Source: Aeromicrobium sp.
Lineage (GTDB): Bacteria > Actinomycetota > Actinomycetes > Propionibacteriales > Nocardioidaceae
Length of the DNA stretch: 5,226 bases
Assembly (NCBI GenBank): GCA_023254755.1
Contig: JALRKU010000387.1
Span: 1-5,226 of the forward strand
Direction: 5' to 3'
Within the stretch, counting starts at the first letter, position 1, and every line of letters begins with the position of its first letter. Positions 1-5,105 of the stretch are shown one piece after another. The position numbers and the translations under genes were made by a program. The notes beneath the pieces were generated by a model. The model ran no database searches. It saw only the letters and a program-made list of their open reading frames with translations, and was not told the DNA's origin.

Positions 1-573
1 TCCTGCGGCATGGCCGTCGTCGCGGCGCTCGAGGTGGCCAGGCGCGAGGGGCCCGACGCCGTCGTCGTGGTCCTGCTGCCCGACGGCGGACGCGGCTACC
101 TCTCCAAGATCTTCAACGACGACTGGATGTCGTCCTACGGCTTCCTGCGCGAGCCGCTCGACGGCCACACCGACCGGCCCAGCGTCGGCGCGGTGCTGCG
201 CCGCAAGTCCGGCGACCTGCCCGCGCTCGTGCACACCCACCCGTCGGAGACCATCCGCGACGCGATCGAGATCCTGCGCGAGTACAACGTCTCCCAGATG
301 CCGGTCGTCGGCCCCGAGCCCCCGGTCGTCATCGGCGAGGTCGCGGGCAGCGTCAGCGAGCGCGCCCTGATCAGCGCGGTGTTCGAAGGACGGGCTCAGC
401 TGACCGACGCGGTGTCCGACCACATGGAGCCCCCGCTTCCTCTGCTCGGCTCGGGTGAGAGCCTCGACACGGCGCTCGACGCGCTCACCGAGAGCGACGC
501 GGTCATGGTGATCGAGGAGGGCAAGCCCCTCGGTGTCCTGACCCGCCACGACCTGCTGGGAGCCCACGTATGA
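1..573 (+). CDS. cbs: Cystathionine beta-synthase, C-terminal part (5' end outside window)
   Basis: The reading frame is open from base 1 and ends at the TGA at 571-573, giving 190 C-terminal residues. Actinobacterial CBS is about 460 residues, so roughly 270 N-terminal residues, including the PLP lysine, lie upstream. The fragment starts in the end of the PLP fold (SCGMAVVAALEVA). It then has the family signature LPDGGRGYLSKIFNDDWM at about residues 26-43, which also occurs in related form in human CBS. Two CBS (Bateman) repeats follow, at roughly residues 60-130 (VGAVLRRKSG, YNVSQMPVVG) and 132-188 (LTDAVSDHM, KPLGVLTRHDLL). The enzyme condenses L-homocysteine with L-serine to make cystathionine in the cytosol; in animal enzymes the CBS pair binds S-adenosylmethionine, but whether it does here is unknown. 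The internal ATG at 10 is not a real start, because conserved PLP-fold sequence continues upstream of it. metB follows 13 bp later, supporting an operon and the CBS role over a plain cysteine synthase. Confidence 0.93.
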   Translation, partial: SCGMAVVAALEVARREGPDAVVVVLLPDGGRGYLSKIFNDDWMSSYGFLREPLDGHTDRPSVGAVLRRKSGDLPALVHTHPSETIRDAIEILREYNVSQMPVVGPEPPVVIGEVAGSVSERALISAVFEGRAQLTDAVSDHMEPPLPLLGSGESLDTALDALTESDAVMVIEEGKPLGVLTRHDLLGAHV

Positions 574-590
574 ACGAGCACACGGCATGA
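570..590 (+). other. Six-codon mini-ORF bridging cbs stop and metB start
   Basis: An ATG at 570-572 overlaps the cbs stop codon as ATGA and opens a six-codon frame (MNEHTA). Its TGA at 588-590 overlaps the metB ATG at 587-589, again as ATGA. It could let terminating and re-initiating ribosomes step from cbs to metB, since metB has only a weak ribosome binding site. It could equally be chance: the first eight bases after the two ATG positions are nearly the same (ATGAACGA in both), which may be a small duplication. No conservation evidence is available from this sequence alone. Confidence 0.25.
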
Positions 591-1738
591 ACGACGCAGC
601 CGACCGCCACGGGTTCGCGACCCGCGCGATCCACGCCGGCACCGAGCCGAACCCGCTCAACGGTGCCGTCAACACCCCGATCTACGCGAGCAGCACGTTC
701 GCGCAGGACGGCGTGGGCGGCATGCGCGACGGCTACGAGTACGCCCGCACCGGCAACCCGACCCGTCGCTCGCTCGAGCAGCAGCTCGCCGCCCTCGAGG
801 GCGGGGCGTACGGCCGCGCCTTCAGCTCCGGCATGGCGGCCACCGACTGCGCACTGCGGTCGCTGCTGCGACCGGGCGACCACCTGGTCATCCCCGACGA
901 CGCGTACGGCGGCACCTTCCGGCTGATCGACAAGGTCTTCAGCCAGTGGGGCATCGACTACTCGATCGCGCCGGTCAGCGACCTCGACGCGGTGCGCGCC
1001 GCGGTCACCGAGCGCACCAAGGCGATCTGGATCGAGACGCCCACCAATCCCCTGCTCAACGTCGGCGACATCGCCGGCATCGCCGAGATCGCGCATGCGG
1101 CCGGCGCCACCTTCGTCGTCGACAACACGTTCGCGTCGCCGTACCTGCAGCAGCCTCTCGAGCTCGGCGCCGACGTCGTCCTGCACTCGACCACGAAGTA
1201 CCTGGGCGGTCACTCCGACGTCGTCGGTGGTGTCCTGGTCACCGACAGCGAGCAGCTCGACGCCGACTTCGCGTTCCTGCAGAACGGCGCGGGCGGCGTG
1301 CCAGGGCCGTTCGACGCGTACCTGACGATGCGCGGGGCCAAGACGCTCGCGGTCCGCATGGAGCAGCACTGCACCAACGCCGAGGCCGTCGTCGACCTGC
1401 TGCTGGGTCACCCCAAGGTCACCCACGTGCTGTATCCGGGTCTGGCCGAGCACCCGAACCACGCGGTCGCCGCCCGGCAGATGCGGCGGTTCGGCGGCAT
1501 GGTGTCGGTGCGCCTCGGCAGCCGGCAGGCGGCCCTCGACCTGTGCGCCCGCACCGAGCTCTTCACGCTCGCCGAGAGCCTGGGTGGCATCGAGTCGCTC
1601 ATCGAGCACCCGGGTGCCATGACGCACGCGTCGACCGCCGGATCGCAGCTGGAGGTCCCCGAGGACCTCGTGCGCCTGTCGGTCGGCATCGAGGACACCG
1701 CGGACCTGCTCGCCGACCTGGAGCAGGCACTCGCCTGA
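587..1738 (+). CDS. metB: Cystathionine gamma-synthase / gamma-lyase (PLP enzyme)
   Basis: This 383-residue protein is a full-length member of the Cys/Met-metabolism PLP family (fold type I), whose members are usually 380-400 residues. The PLP Schiff-base lysine is K204 in HSTTKYLGGHSD. D179 in FVVDNTF should contact the pyridine nitrogen, Y52 and R54 in YARTGNPTR come from the neighbouring subunit to the phosphate, Y107 in DDAYGGT stacks on the ring, and R363 in LVRLSVGIE should bind the substrate carboxylate. The SLGGIESLIEHPGAMTH block (331-347) carries the Glu-Ser found in both gamma-synthases and gamma-lyases, so sequence alone does not fix direction. Gamma-synthase makes cystathionine from an activated homoserine and cysteine; gamma-lyase splits cystathionine to cysteine, 2-oxobutyrate and ammonia. 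Position just after cbs favours a lyase role in reverse transsulfuration, possibly with both activities, as I recall for the M. tuberculosis homologue Rv1079. ATG 587 is the first in-frame start that gives the normal N-terminus (HGFATRAIHAG); its ribosome binding site is weak (GAACGAG at 572-578). Confidence 0.93.
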   Translation: MNDAADRHGFATRAIHAGTEPNPLNGAVNTPIYASSTFAQDGVGGMRDGYEYARTGNPTRRSLEQQLAALEGGAYGRAFSSGMAATDCALRSLLRPGDHLVIPDDAYGGTFRLIDKVFSQWGIDYSIAPVSDLDAVRAAVTERTKAIWIETPTNPLLNVGDIAGIAEIAHAAGATFVVDNTFASPYLQQPLELGADVVLHSTTKYLGGHSDVVGGVLVTDSEQLDADFAFLQNGAGGVPGPFDAYLTMRGAKTLAVRMEQHCTNAEAVVDLLLGHPKVTHVLYPGLAEHPNHAVAARQMRRFGGMVSVRLGSRQAALDLCARTELFTLAESLGGIESLIEHPGAMTHASTAGSQLEVPEDLVRLSVGIEDTADLLADLEQALA

Positions 1739-1742
1739 GGGG
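1737..1742 (+). promoter_or_regulatory. Ribosome binding site GAGGGG overlapping the metB stop
   Basis: GAGGGG starts within the metB TGA (1736-1738) and lies six bases before the GTG at 1749. It is a good match to the anti-Shine-Dalgarno sequence and decides the GTG start of the next gene. Its overlap with the metB stop codon suggests translational coupling. Confidence 0.7.
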
Positions 1743-1748
1743 TCGACC

Positions 1749-2402
1749 GTGACCGAACGCCGTCGCCGATCCGTCCTGGGCGACCTGTCCTGGTTCCAGG
1801 TGCTCGCCGGCGCCCTCGCCGCGATGACGTCGGCGTGGATCGCCTCGGCCCTCGGCGTCGCCGGCACGATCATCGGCGCGGCGATCGGCAGTCTCGTCGT
1901 CACGATCTCGTCGGCGTTCTACCAACGCGGCCTCGACCGTGGACGCACGTTGATCGTGCGCACCGAGGGCGGCACGGTCGTCGAGACGACCGCCGAGCCG
2001 GGTGAGACCGTCGCGGCCCTCGACGCCGTCCGCGACGCCACCGGCAGCCAGATCCGGGGCGCCGAGGTCGTCGACGAGCCGCGAGGAGGCGTCCGCTGGG
2101 GCGTCGTGGCCCTGACCACCGTGCTGGTGCTGGCCGTCGCCGGTGCCGCGATGGGCGGCTACGAGCTGCTCACCGGTGACTCGTACGGCGCCAGGTCCGA
2201 CAACCCGCGCCTTGGCGACCCGCTCGGAGACGGTCCGACGACCTCGACCGAGGGTCCCGGCGACGGCACCAGCCCGACCCCGACCGAGGCCTCGTCGACC
2301 CCCACCCCGATCCCGACCGACAGCACCTCGCCGAACCCGTCCCCGACTCCGACGGCGCCCGACGAGACCGTGCCCCCGGGCGACACGACGGCCGGGCAGT
2401 GA
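1749..2402 (+). CDS. Unrecognised membrane protein with Pro/Thr/Ser-rich C-terminal tail
   Basis: I do not recognise this 217-residue protein. It starts with GTG, ten bases after the metB stop, behind a GAGGGG site. The N-terminus is basic (MTERRRRS). A long hydrophobic stretch follows at residues 14-57 that can form two helices, about 14-33 and 36-57; the second is glycine-zipper-like (GVAGTIIGAAIGSLVV). A polar segment of about 55 residues (60-115) contains RGLDRGR and EPRGGVRWG. A third helix spans about 117-138. The final 80 residues are rich in Pro, Thr, Ser, Asp and Gly with Thr-Pro and Ser-Pro runs (SPTPTE, TPTPIPT). The positive-inside rule places the N-terminus and the middle segment in the cytoplasm and the tail outside, possibly crossing the cell wall and perhaps glycosylated; this topology is inferred. 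There is no lipobox, LPXTG motif or catalytic motif. The operon position ties it to sulfur amino-acid genes, but no function can be assigned. Confidence 0.8.
   Translation: MTERRRRSVLGDLSWFQVLAGALAAMTSAWIASALGVAGTIIGAAIGSLVVTISSAFYQRGLDRGRTLIVRTEGGTVVETTAEPGETVAALDAVRDATGSQIRGAEVVDEPRGGVRWGVVALTTVLVLAVAGAAMGGYELLTGDSYGARSDNPRLGDPLGDGPTTSTEGPGDGTSPTPTEASSTPTPIPTDSTSPNPSPTPTAPDETVPPGDTTAGQ
2268..2360 (+). repeat. Low-complexity Pro/Thr/Ser-coding tract
   Basis: This C-rich stretch codes residues 174-204 of the membrane protein and consists of imperfect repeats of CCGACC- and CCCCGA-type units, for example CCGACCCCGACCGA and CCCGATCCCGACCGA. It stays in frame and encodes (S/T)P dipeptides, so it is a disordered tail or stalk rather than a non-coding repeat. 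Such tracts tend to vary in length between strains by slippage. Confidence 0.6.
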
Positions 2403-2430
2403 GCGGCCCGCACCCCGGTCGACACGGCCG

Positions 2431-2451
2431 GAGCCCGTGGCACCTGGGCTC
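2431..2451 (+). terminator. GC-rich hairpin, possible terminator of the cbs-metB operon
   Basis: GAGCCC at 2431-2436 pairs with GGGCTC at 2446-2451 around a nine-base loop. One more GG/CC pairing can form outside it if a T is bulged. It lies 28 bp after the membrane-protein stop and before the next promoter-like box. There is no T-run after it, so it is not a classical intrinsic terminator; U-less hairpins have been proposed as terminators in actinobacteria. It could also be chance in GC-rich DNA. Confidence 0.35.
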
Positions 2452-2473
2452 TCCGCGGCGCGAAGGCCGCACC

Positions 2474-2479
2474 TAGGCT
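2474..2479 (+). promoter_or_regulatory. -10-like box TAGGCT for a leaderless transcript
   Basis: TAGGCT fits the actinobacterial -10 consensus TANNNT and ends six bases before the ATG at 2486. This places the transcription start at or next to the A of the start codon. The gene has no Shine-Dalgarno sequence (GCTGACGCC precedes the ATG), which agrees with leaderless translation. No convincing -35 box is visible, which is common for actinobacterial promoters. It would drive the M50 protease gene and tgt. Confidence 0.55.
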
Positions 2480-2485
2480 GACGCC

Positions 2486-3142
2486 ATGTCGTCCGAGCTG
2501 CTGCCCGTCGTGGTGGCGGCGGCCCTGGCCTTCGTCCCCGTGACCTGGCGGGTCACCCGACACGTCGCGACGCTGGTCCACGAAGCGGGCCACGCGCTGG
2601 TCGCCGTGGCGACGGGTCGCCGGCTCAACGGCATCCGGCTGCACTCCGACACGTCGGGCCTGACGGTCTCGACCGGCCGGAGCACGGGCCCGGGCATGAT
2701 CGCGACGGCGGCAGCGGGATACCCGGCACCATCGGCCGTGGGCCTGGCCGTCCTGCTCCTGGTCGAGCACGACCGTGCGACCTGGGCGCTCTGGGCCGCG
2801 GTCGCCCTGCTCGCGGCGATGGTGCTGTTCATCCGCAACGGATTCGGCCTCCTCGTGCTCGTCGTCGCCGGCGGCGCGACCGCCCTGCTCACCTCCCGCG
2901 CCGACGGCACGGCCCAGGTCCTCGCGCTGCAGGTCTTCGGCTGGTTCCTGCTCCTCGCCGGCCCCCGGACCTCGCTCGACCTGTGGGGTCATCGCCGCCG
3001 CAGCCGGTCACGGACGAGCGACGCCGACCTCCTGGCACGACTCACGCACCTGCCCGCGGCCGTGTGGAACGTGCTGTTCGTCGCGGTGAGCCTCGCGGCC
3101 CTCGCCCAGGCCGCCCGCGTCACCGACCTGGTTGGATGGTGA
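2486..3142 (+). CDS. M50B-like integral membrane metalloprotease
   Basis: This 218-residue membrane protein has the zinc-protease motif HEAGH at residues 32-36 (LVHEAGHALVAVATGRR), with H32 and H36 as zinc ligands and E33 as the catalytic base. A polar, beta-like segment follows (RLNGIRLHSDTSGLTVS), then GYPAP at 78-82. Hydrophobic stretches lie at about 5-20, 72-93, 98-115, 118-136, 144-160 and 190-208. A basic patch (GHRRRSRSRTSD, 168-179) precedes SDADLLARLTHLP (178-190); D179 or D181 is a plausible third metal ligand, in the place of the NPDG-type motif of canonical site-2 proteases. This layout fits the M50B-like family (Pfam Peptidase_M50B-like) rather than RseP/Rip1, since there is no PDZ domain. 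Substrate is unknown; the family includes proteins whose protease activity is unproven. The ATG sits six bases after a -10-like box with no ribosome binding site. tgt starts 1 bp after its stop, so the two are probably co-transcribed. Confidence 0.82.
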   Translation: MSSELLPVVVAAALAFVPVTWRVTRHVATLVHEAGHALVAVATGRRLNGIRLHSDTSGLTVSTGRSTGPGMIATAAAGYPAPSAVGLAVLLLVEHDRATWALWAAVALLAAMVLFIRNGFGLLVLVVAGGATALLTSRADGTAQVLALQVFGWFLLLAGPRTSLDLWGHRRRSRSRTSDADLLARLTHLPAAVWNVLFVAVSLAALAQAARVTDLVGW

Positions 3143-3143
3143 C

Positions 3144-4331
3144 GTGTTCACCGTCGGATCCCAGCTCAGCACCGGCGGCCGCACCGGCGTCATCTCCACG
3201 CCGCACGGCGACATCCGCACTCCCGCCTTCATCCCGGTCGCGACCCGCGCAGCGGTGCGCGCCGTGCTGCCCGAGCCGATGCGCGAGCTGGGCGCCCAGG
3301 CGCTGCTCGCGAACGCCTACCACCTGTACCTGCAGCCCGGGTCCGACATCGTCGACGAGGCGGGCGGGTTCGGCCGGTTCATGGGCTGGGACGGACCGAC
3401 GTTCACCGACTCCGGCGGCTTCCAGGTGCTGTCGCTGGGTGCCGGCTTCCAGAAGACTCTGGCGATGGACGCCAAGGGCGTCACCGCCGACGACGTCATC
3501 GCCGAGGGCAAGGACCGACTCGCGACCGTCGACGACGAGGGAGTGACGTTCAAGTCCCACCTCGACGGCAGCAGGCACCGCTTCACGCCCGAGGTCTCCA
3601 TGGGCATCCAGCACCAGCTGGGGGCCGACATCATCTTCGCGTTCGACGAGCTCACCACCTTGATGAACTCCCGCGGCTACCAGGAGCGGTCCCTCGATCG
3701 CACCCAGCGCTGGGCCGAGCGCTGCCTGACCGAGCACGAGCGACTGAGCGCCGAGCGGTCCGCGAAGCCGGCGCAGGCGTTGTTCGGGGTCGTCCAGGGG
3801 GCCCAGCACGAGGACCTGCGGCGGCAGGCGGCCCGCGGCCTGCGCTCCCTCGACTTCGCCGGCTACGGGATCGGTGGGGCGATCGAGAAGGAGAACCTGG
3901 CGACCATCGTCGGCTGGGTGACCGACGAGCTGCCCGACGACCGGCCGCGCCACCTGCTGGGCATCGGCGAGCCCGAGGACCTGTTCGCCGGCATCGAGCA
4001 CGGCTGCGACACGTTCGACTGCGTCCAGCCGTCGCGGGTGGCCCGTTCGTCACGGGTGTACACCTCGCGCGGCAAGGAGAACCTGCTGGTGGCCGCGTCG
4101 CGACGCCGCTTCGAGCCGATCGACCCCGAGTGCGACTGCTACACGTGCGCGAACTACACGCGCGCCTACCTGCACCACCTGTTCAAGGCCAAGGAGTACA
4201 ACGCCGCCACGCTGTGCACGATCCACAACGAGCGATTCATCGTTCGGCTCGTGGACCGGATCCGTGACGCCATCGACGACGGCACGTACGCCGACTACAA
4301 GGCCGACTTCCTCGGTCGCTACACGCCCTGA
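3144..4331 (+). CDS. tgt: tRNA-guanine(34) transglycosylase, actinobacterial type
   Basis: This 395-residue enzyme swaps guanine 34 in GUN anticodons for a 7-deazaguanine base (preQ1 in most bacteria), the entry step to queuosine tRNA. Visible landmarks are the general-base block TDSGGFQ (D89), D168 in FAFDEL, Q218 in VVQG, GG at 244-245, the nucleophile D292 in TFDCVQPSR, tRNA-contact arginines R298 and R301, and zinc ligands C330, C332, C335 and H361. The Asp292-Cys330-His361 spacing equals that of Zymomonas mobilis TGT (280/318/349). D89 to D168 is 79 residues against 54 in that enzyme, so about 25 residues are inserted near 100-127. Pocket residues also differ: Leu170 for Cys158 and AIEKE for LAVGE. 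I chose GTG 3144, which leaves a 1-bp gap after the M50 stop and has GGATGG four bases upstream. A TTG at 3132 would add four residues and overlap the M50 gene, but has no ribosome binding site. Confidence 0.93.
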   Translation: MFTVGSQLSTGGRTGVISTPHGDIRTPAFIPVATRAAVRAVLPEPMRELGAQALLANAYHLYLQPGSDIVDEAGGFGRFMGWDGPTFTDSGGFQVLSLGAGFQKTLAMDAKGVTADDVIAEGKDRLATVDDEGVTFKSHLDGSRHRFTPEVSMGIQHQLGADIIFAFDELTTLMNSRGYQERSLDRTQRWAERCLTEHERLSAERSAKPAQALFGVVQGAQHEDLRRQAARGLRSLDFAGYGIGGAIEKENLATIVGWVTDELPDDRPRHLLGIGEPEDLFAGIEHGCDTFDCVQPSRVARSSRVYTSRGKENLLVAASRRRFEPIDPECDCYTCANYTRAYLHHLFKAKEYNAATLCTIHNERFIVRLVDRIRDAIDDGTYADYKADFLGRYTP

Positions 4332-4348
4332 GGGCCAGCCCCTGACGG

Positions 4349-5062
4349 CTAGTAGGTCGGTTCGGCGGCCTTGATGCGCGCGATGACCTGCACCGTGACC
4401 GGCATGACCAGCAGCTCGACGAGCACCTTGAACACGACACCGACGACGAAGTAGTTCAGGAACCCCCCGATCGTGTCGATGCCGATGGCACTGGCCGCGA
4501 TCGCGCAGAACAGGAAGGTGTCGACGACCTCGCCGGCACCGGTCGATCCCGCCAGTCGGGCCACGAGCCGCTTCTCGGCCGTGCGCGCCTTCATGCGGGT
4601 GAGCACCCAGGCATTGGTCAGCTGGCCGCAGACGTACCCGACCACGCTGGCGAGGACGATCTGACCGACGGGACCGAGCACGGCGGAGAACGCGTCGTCG
4701 TTGCCGTAGAACGACGCACCGGGGATCCGGGCGACGACGGCGAACGTCGCGACCGCCAGCAGCGCCGTCGCGAAGCCCGTGACGATCGCGCGGCGGGTGG
4801 CGCGGAAGCCGTAGACCTCCGACATCACGTCGCCCAGCACGTACGCGAGCGGGAAGAGCACGGCGCCGCCGTCGATGATGAGCGGCCACAGCTGGATCGG
4901 GCCGAGGGTCAGCGAGCCCGCGCCGATCTCGATCGGCTTCGCGGCGACGACGTTGGACACGACCAGGACGACGCAGAACAGCGCGACGATCGTGGCGTAG
5001 TGCGCCGATCCGGTCGAGGCGAAGCGGACGTCAGGTTTTGGTGAGGTTGCCTGAGAACTCAT
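4349..5062 (-). CDS. yhhQ: Queuosine-precursor transporter, YhhQ / VUT family
   Basis: This 237-residue membrane protein belongs to the YhhQ/VUT family (COG1738, formerly DUF165), known in E. coli to import preQ0/preQ1 for queuosine synthesis. Family landmarks are SNVVAAKPI (36-44), the long conserved block from D64 to G85 containing LFPLAYVLGDVMSEVYG, and GEVVDTFLF (177-185), the counterpart of the GE-VD segment in E. coli. Hydrophobic segments at about 22-42, 58-79, 91-111, 129-155, 180-202 and 205-229 give six helices, as usual for the family. I chose the ATG at 5060-5062 because GAGAGG lies nine bases upstream. A second ATG at 5069-5071 (MTT) abuts that site with no spacing. The frame stays open to 5221, but that part runs into the divergent flavoprotein gene and is not family-like. 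It is convergent with tgt, whose stop is 17 bp away; together they suggest uptake and insertion of a deazapurine base. Exact substrate (preQ0, preQ1 or queuine) cannot be read from the sequence. Confidence 0.88.
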   Translation of the reverse strand: MSSQATSPKPDVRFASTGSAHYATIVALFCVVLVVSNVVAAKPIEIGAGSLTLGPIQLWPLIIDGGAVLFPLAYVLGDVMSEVYGFRATRRAIVTGFATALLAVATFAVVARIPGASFYGNDDAFSAVLGPVGQIVLASVVGYVCGQLTNAWVLTRMKARTAEKRLVARLAGSTGAGEVVDTFLFCAIAASAIGIDTIGGFLNYFVVGVVFKVLVELLVMPVTVQVIARIKAAEPTY

Positions 5063-5071
5063 GGTCGTCAT

Positions 5072-5077
5072 CCTCTC
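5072..5077 (-). promoter_or_regulatory. Ribosome binding site GAGAGG of the yhhQ-type gene
   Basis: On the minus strand GAGAGG ends nine bases before the ATG at 5062 and directly touches the alternative ATG at 5071. The spacing favours the downstream ATG. The overlapping GAGGAT, seven bases before the same ATG, could instead be read as a poor -10 box, but its first base does not fit TANNNT. Confidence 0.5.
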
Positions 5078-5093
5078 ATCGGGGCACCTCTGG

Positions 5094-5099
5094 AAGAAT
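5094..5099 (+). promoter_or_regulatory. -10-like hexamer before the flavoprotein gene
   Basis: AAGAAT resembles TANNNT except for its first base and ends exactly six bases before the ATG at 5106, the same spacing as TAGGCT before the M50 gene. No Shine-Dalgarno sequence lies at a useful distance (CGCGGC precedes the ATG), so a leaderless transcript is likely. It sits in the 43-bp divergent gap shared with the yhhQ-type gene. Confidence 0.4.
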
Positions 5100-5105
5100 C
5101 GCGGC

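Noticed and set aside
503..1903. Long open frame of 466 codons on the minus strand, antisense to metB
   Set aside because: It is Arg/Gly/Val/Asp-rich, low-complexity protein sequence with no recognisable domain and mirrors the GC-rich third positions of metB. It also runs into two neighbouring genes. This is a usual shadow in high-GC DNA.
2159..2992. 277-codon minus-strand frame across the membrane-protein tail, the intergenic gap and the M50 gene
   Set aside because: It spans two real genes on the other strand and a promoter-like region, and its sequence is low-complexity with no domain.
3132..3143. TTG start for tgt at 3132
   Set aside because: It has no ribosome binding site, overlaps the M50 gene and adds four residues not expected in the family. 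GTG 3144 is better placed, but the TTG is not fully excluded.
3120..4001. 293-codon minus-strand frame antisense to tgt
   Set aside because: The opposite strand is unmistakably Tgt with all catalytic residues. The antisense product is a compositional artefact with no motif.
4331..4343. Bidirectional terminator between tgt and the yhhQ-type gene
   Set aside because: Only a 4-bp AGGG/CCCT stem with a five-base loop is visible and there is no T-run on either side. It is too weak to annotate in GC-rich sequence.
4050..4889. 279-codon minus-strand frame overlapping the yhhQ-type gene and the tgt end
   Set aside because: It is a different frame of the same strand as the transporter, Arg-rich and without motifs; the transporter frame carries the conserved blocks.
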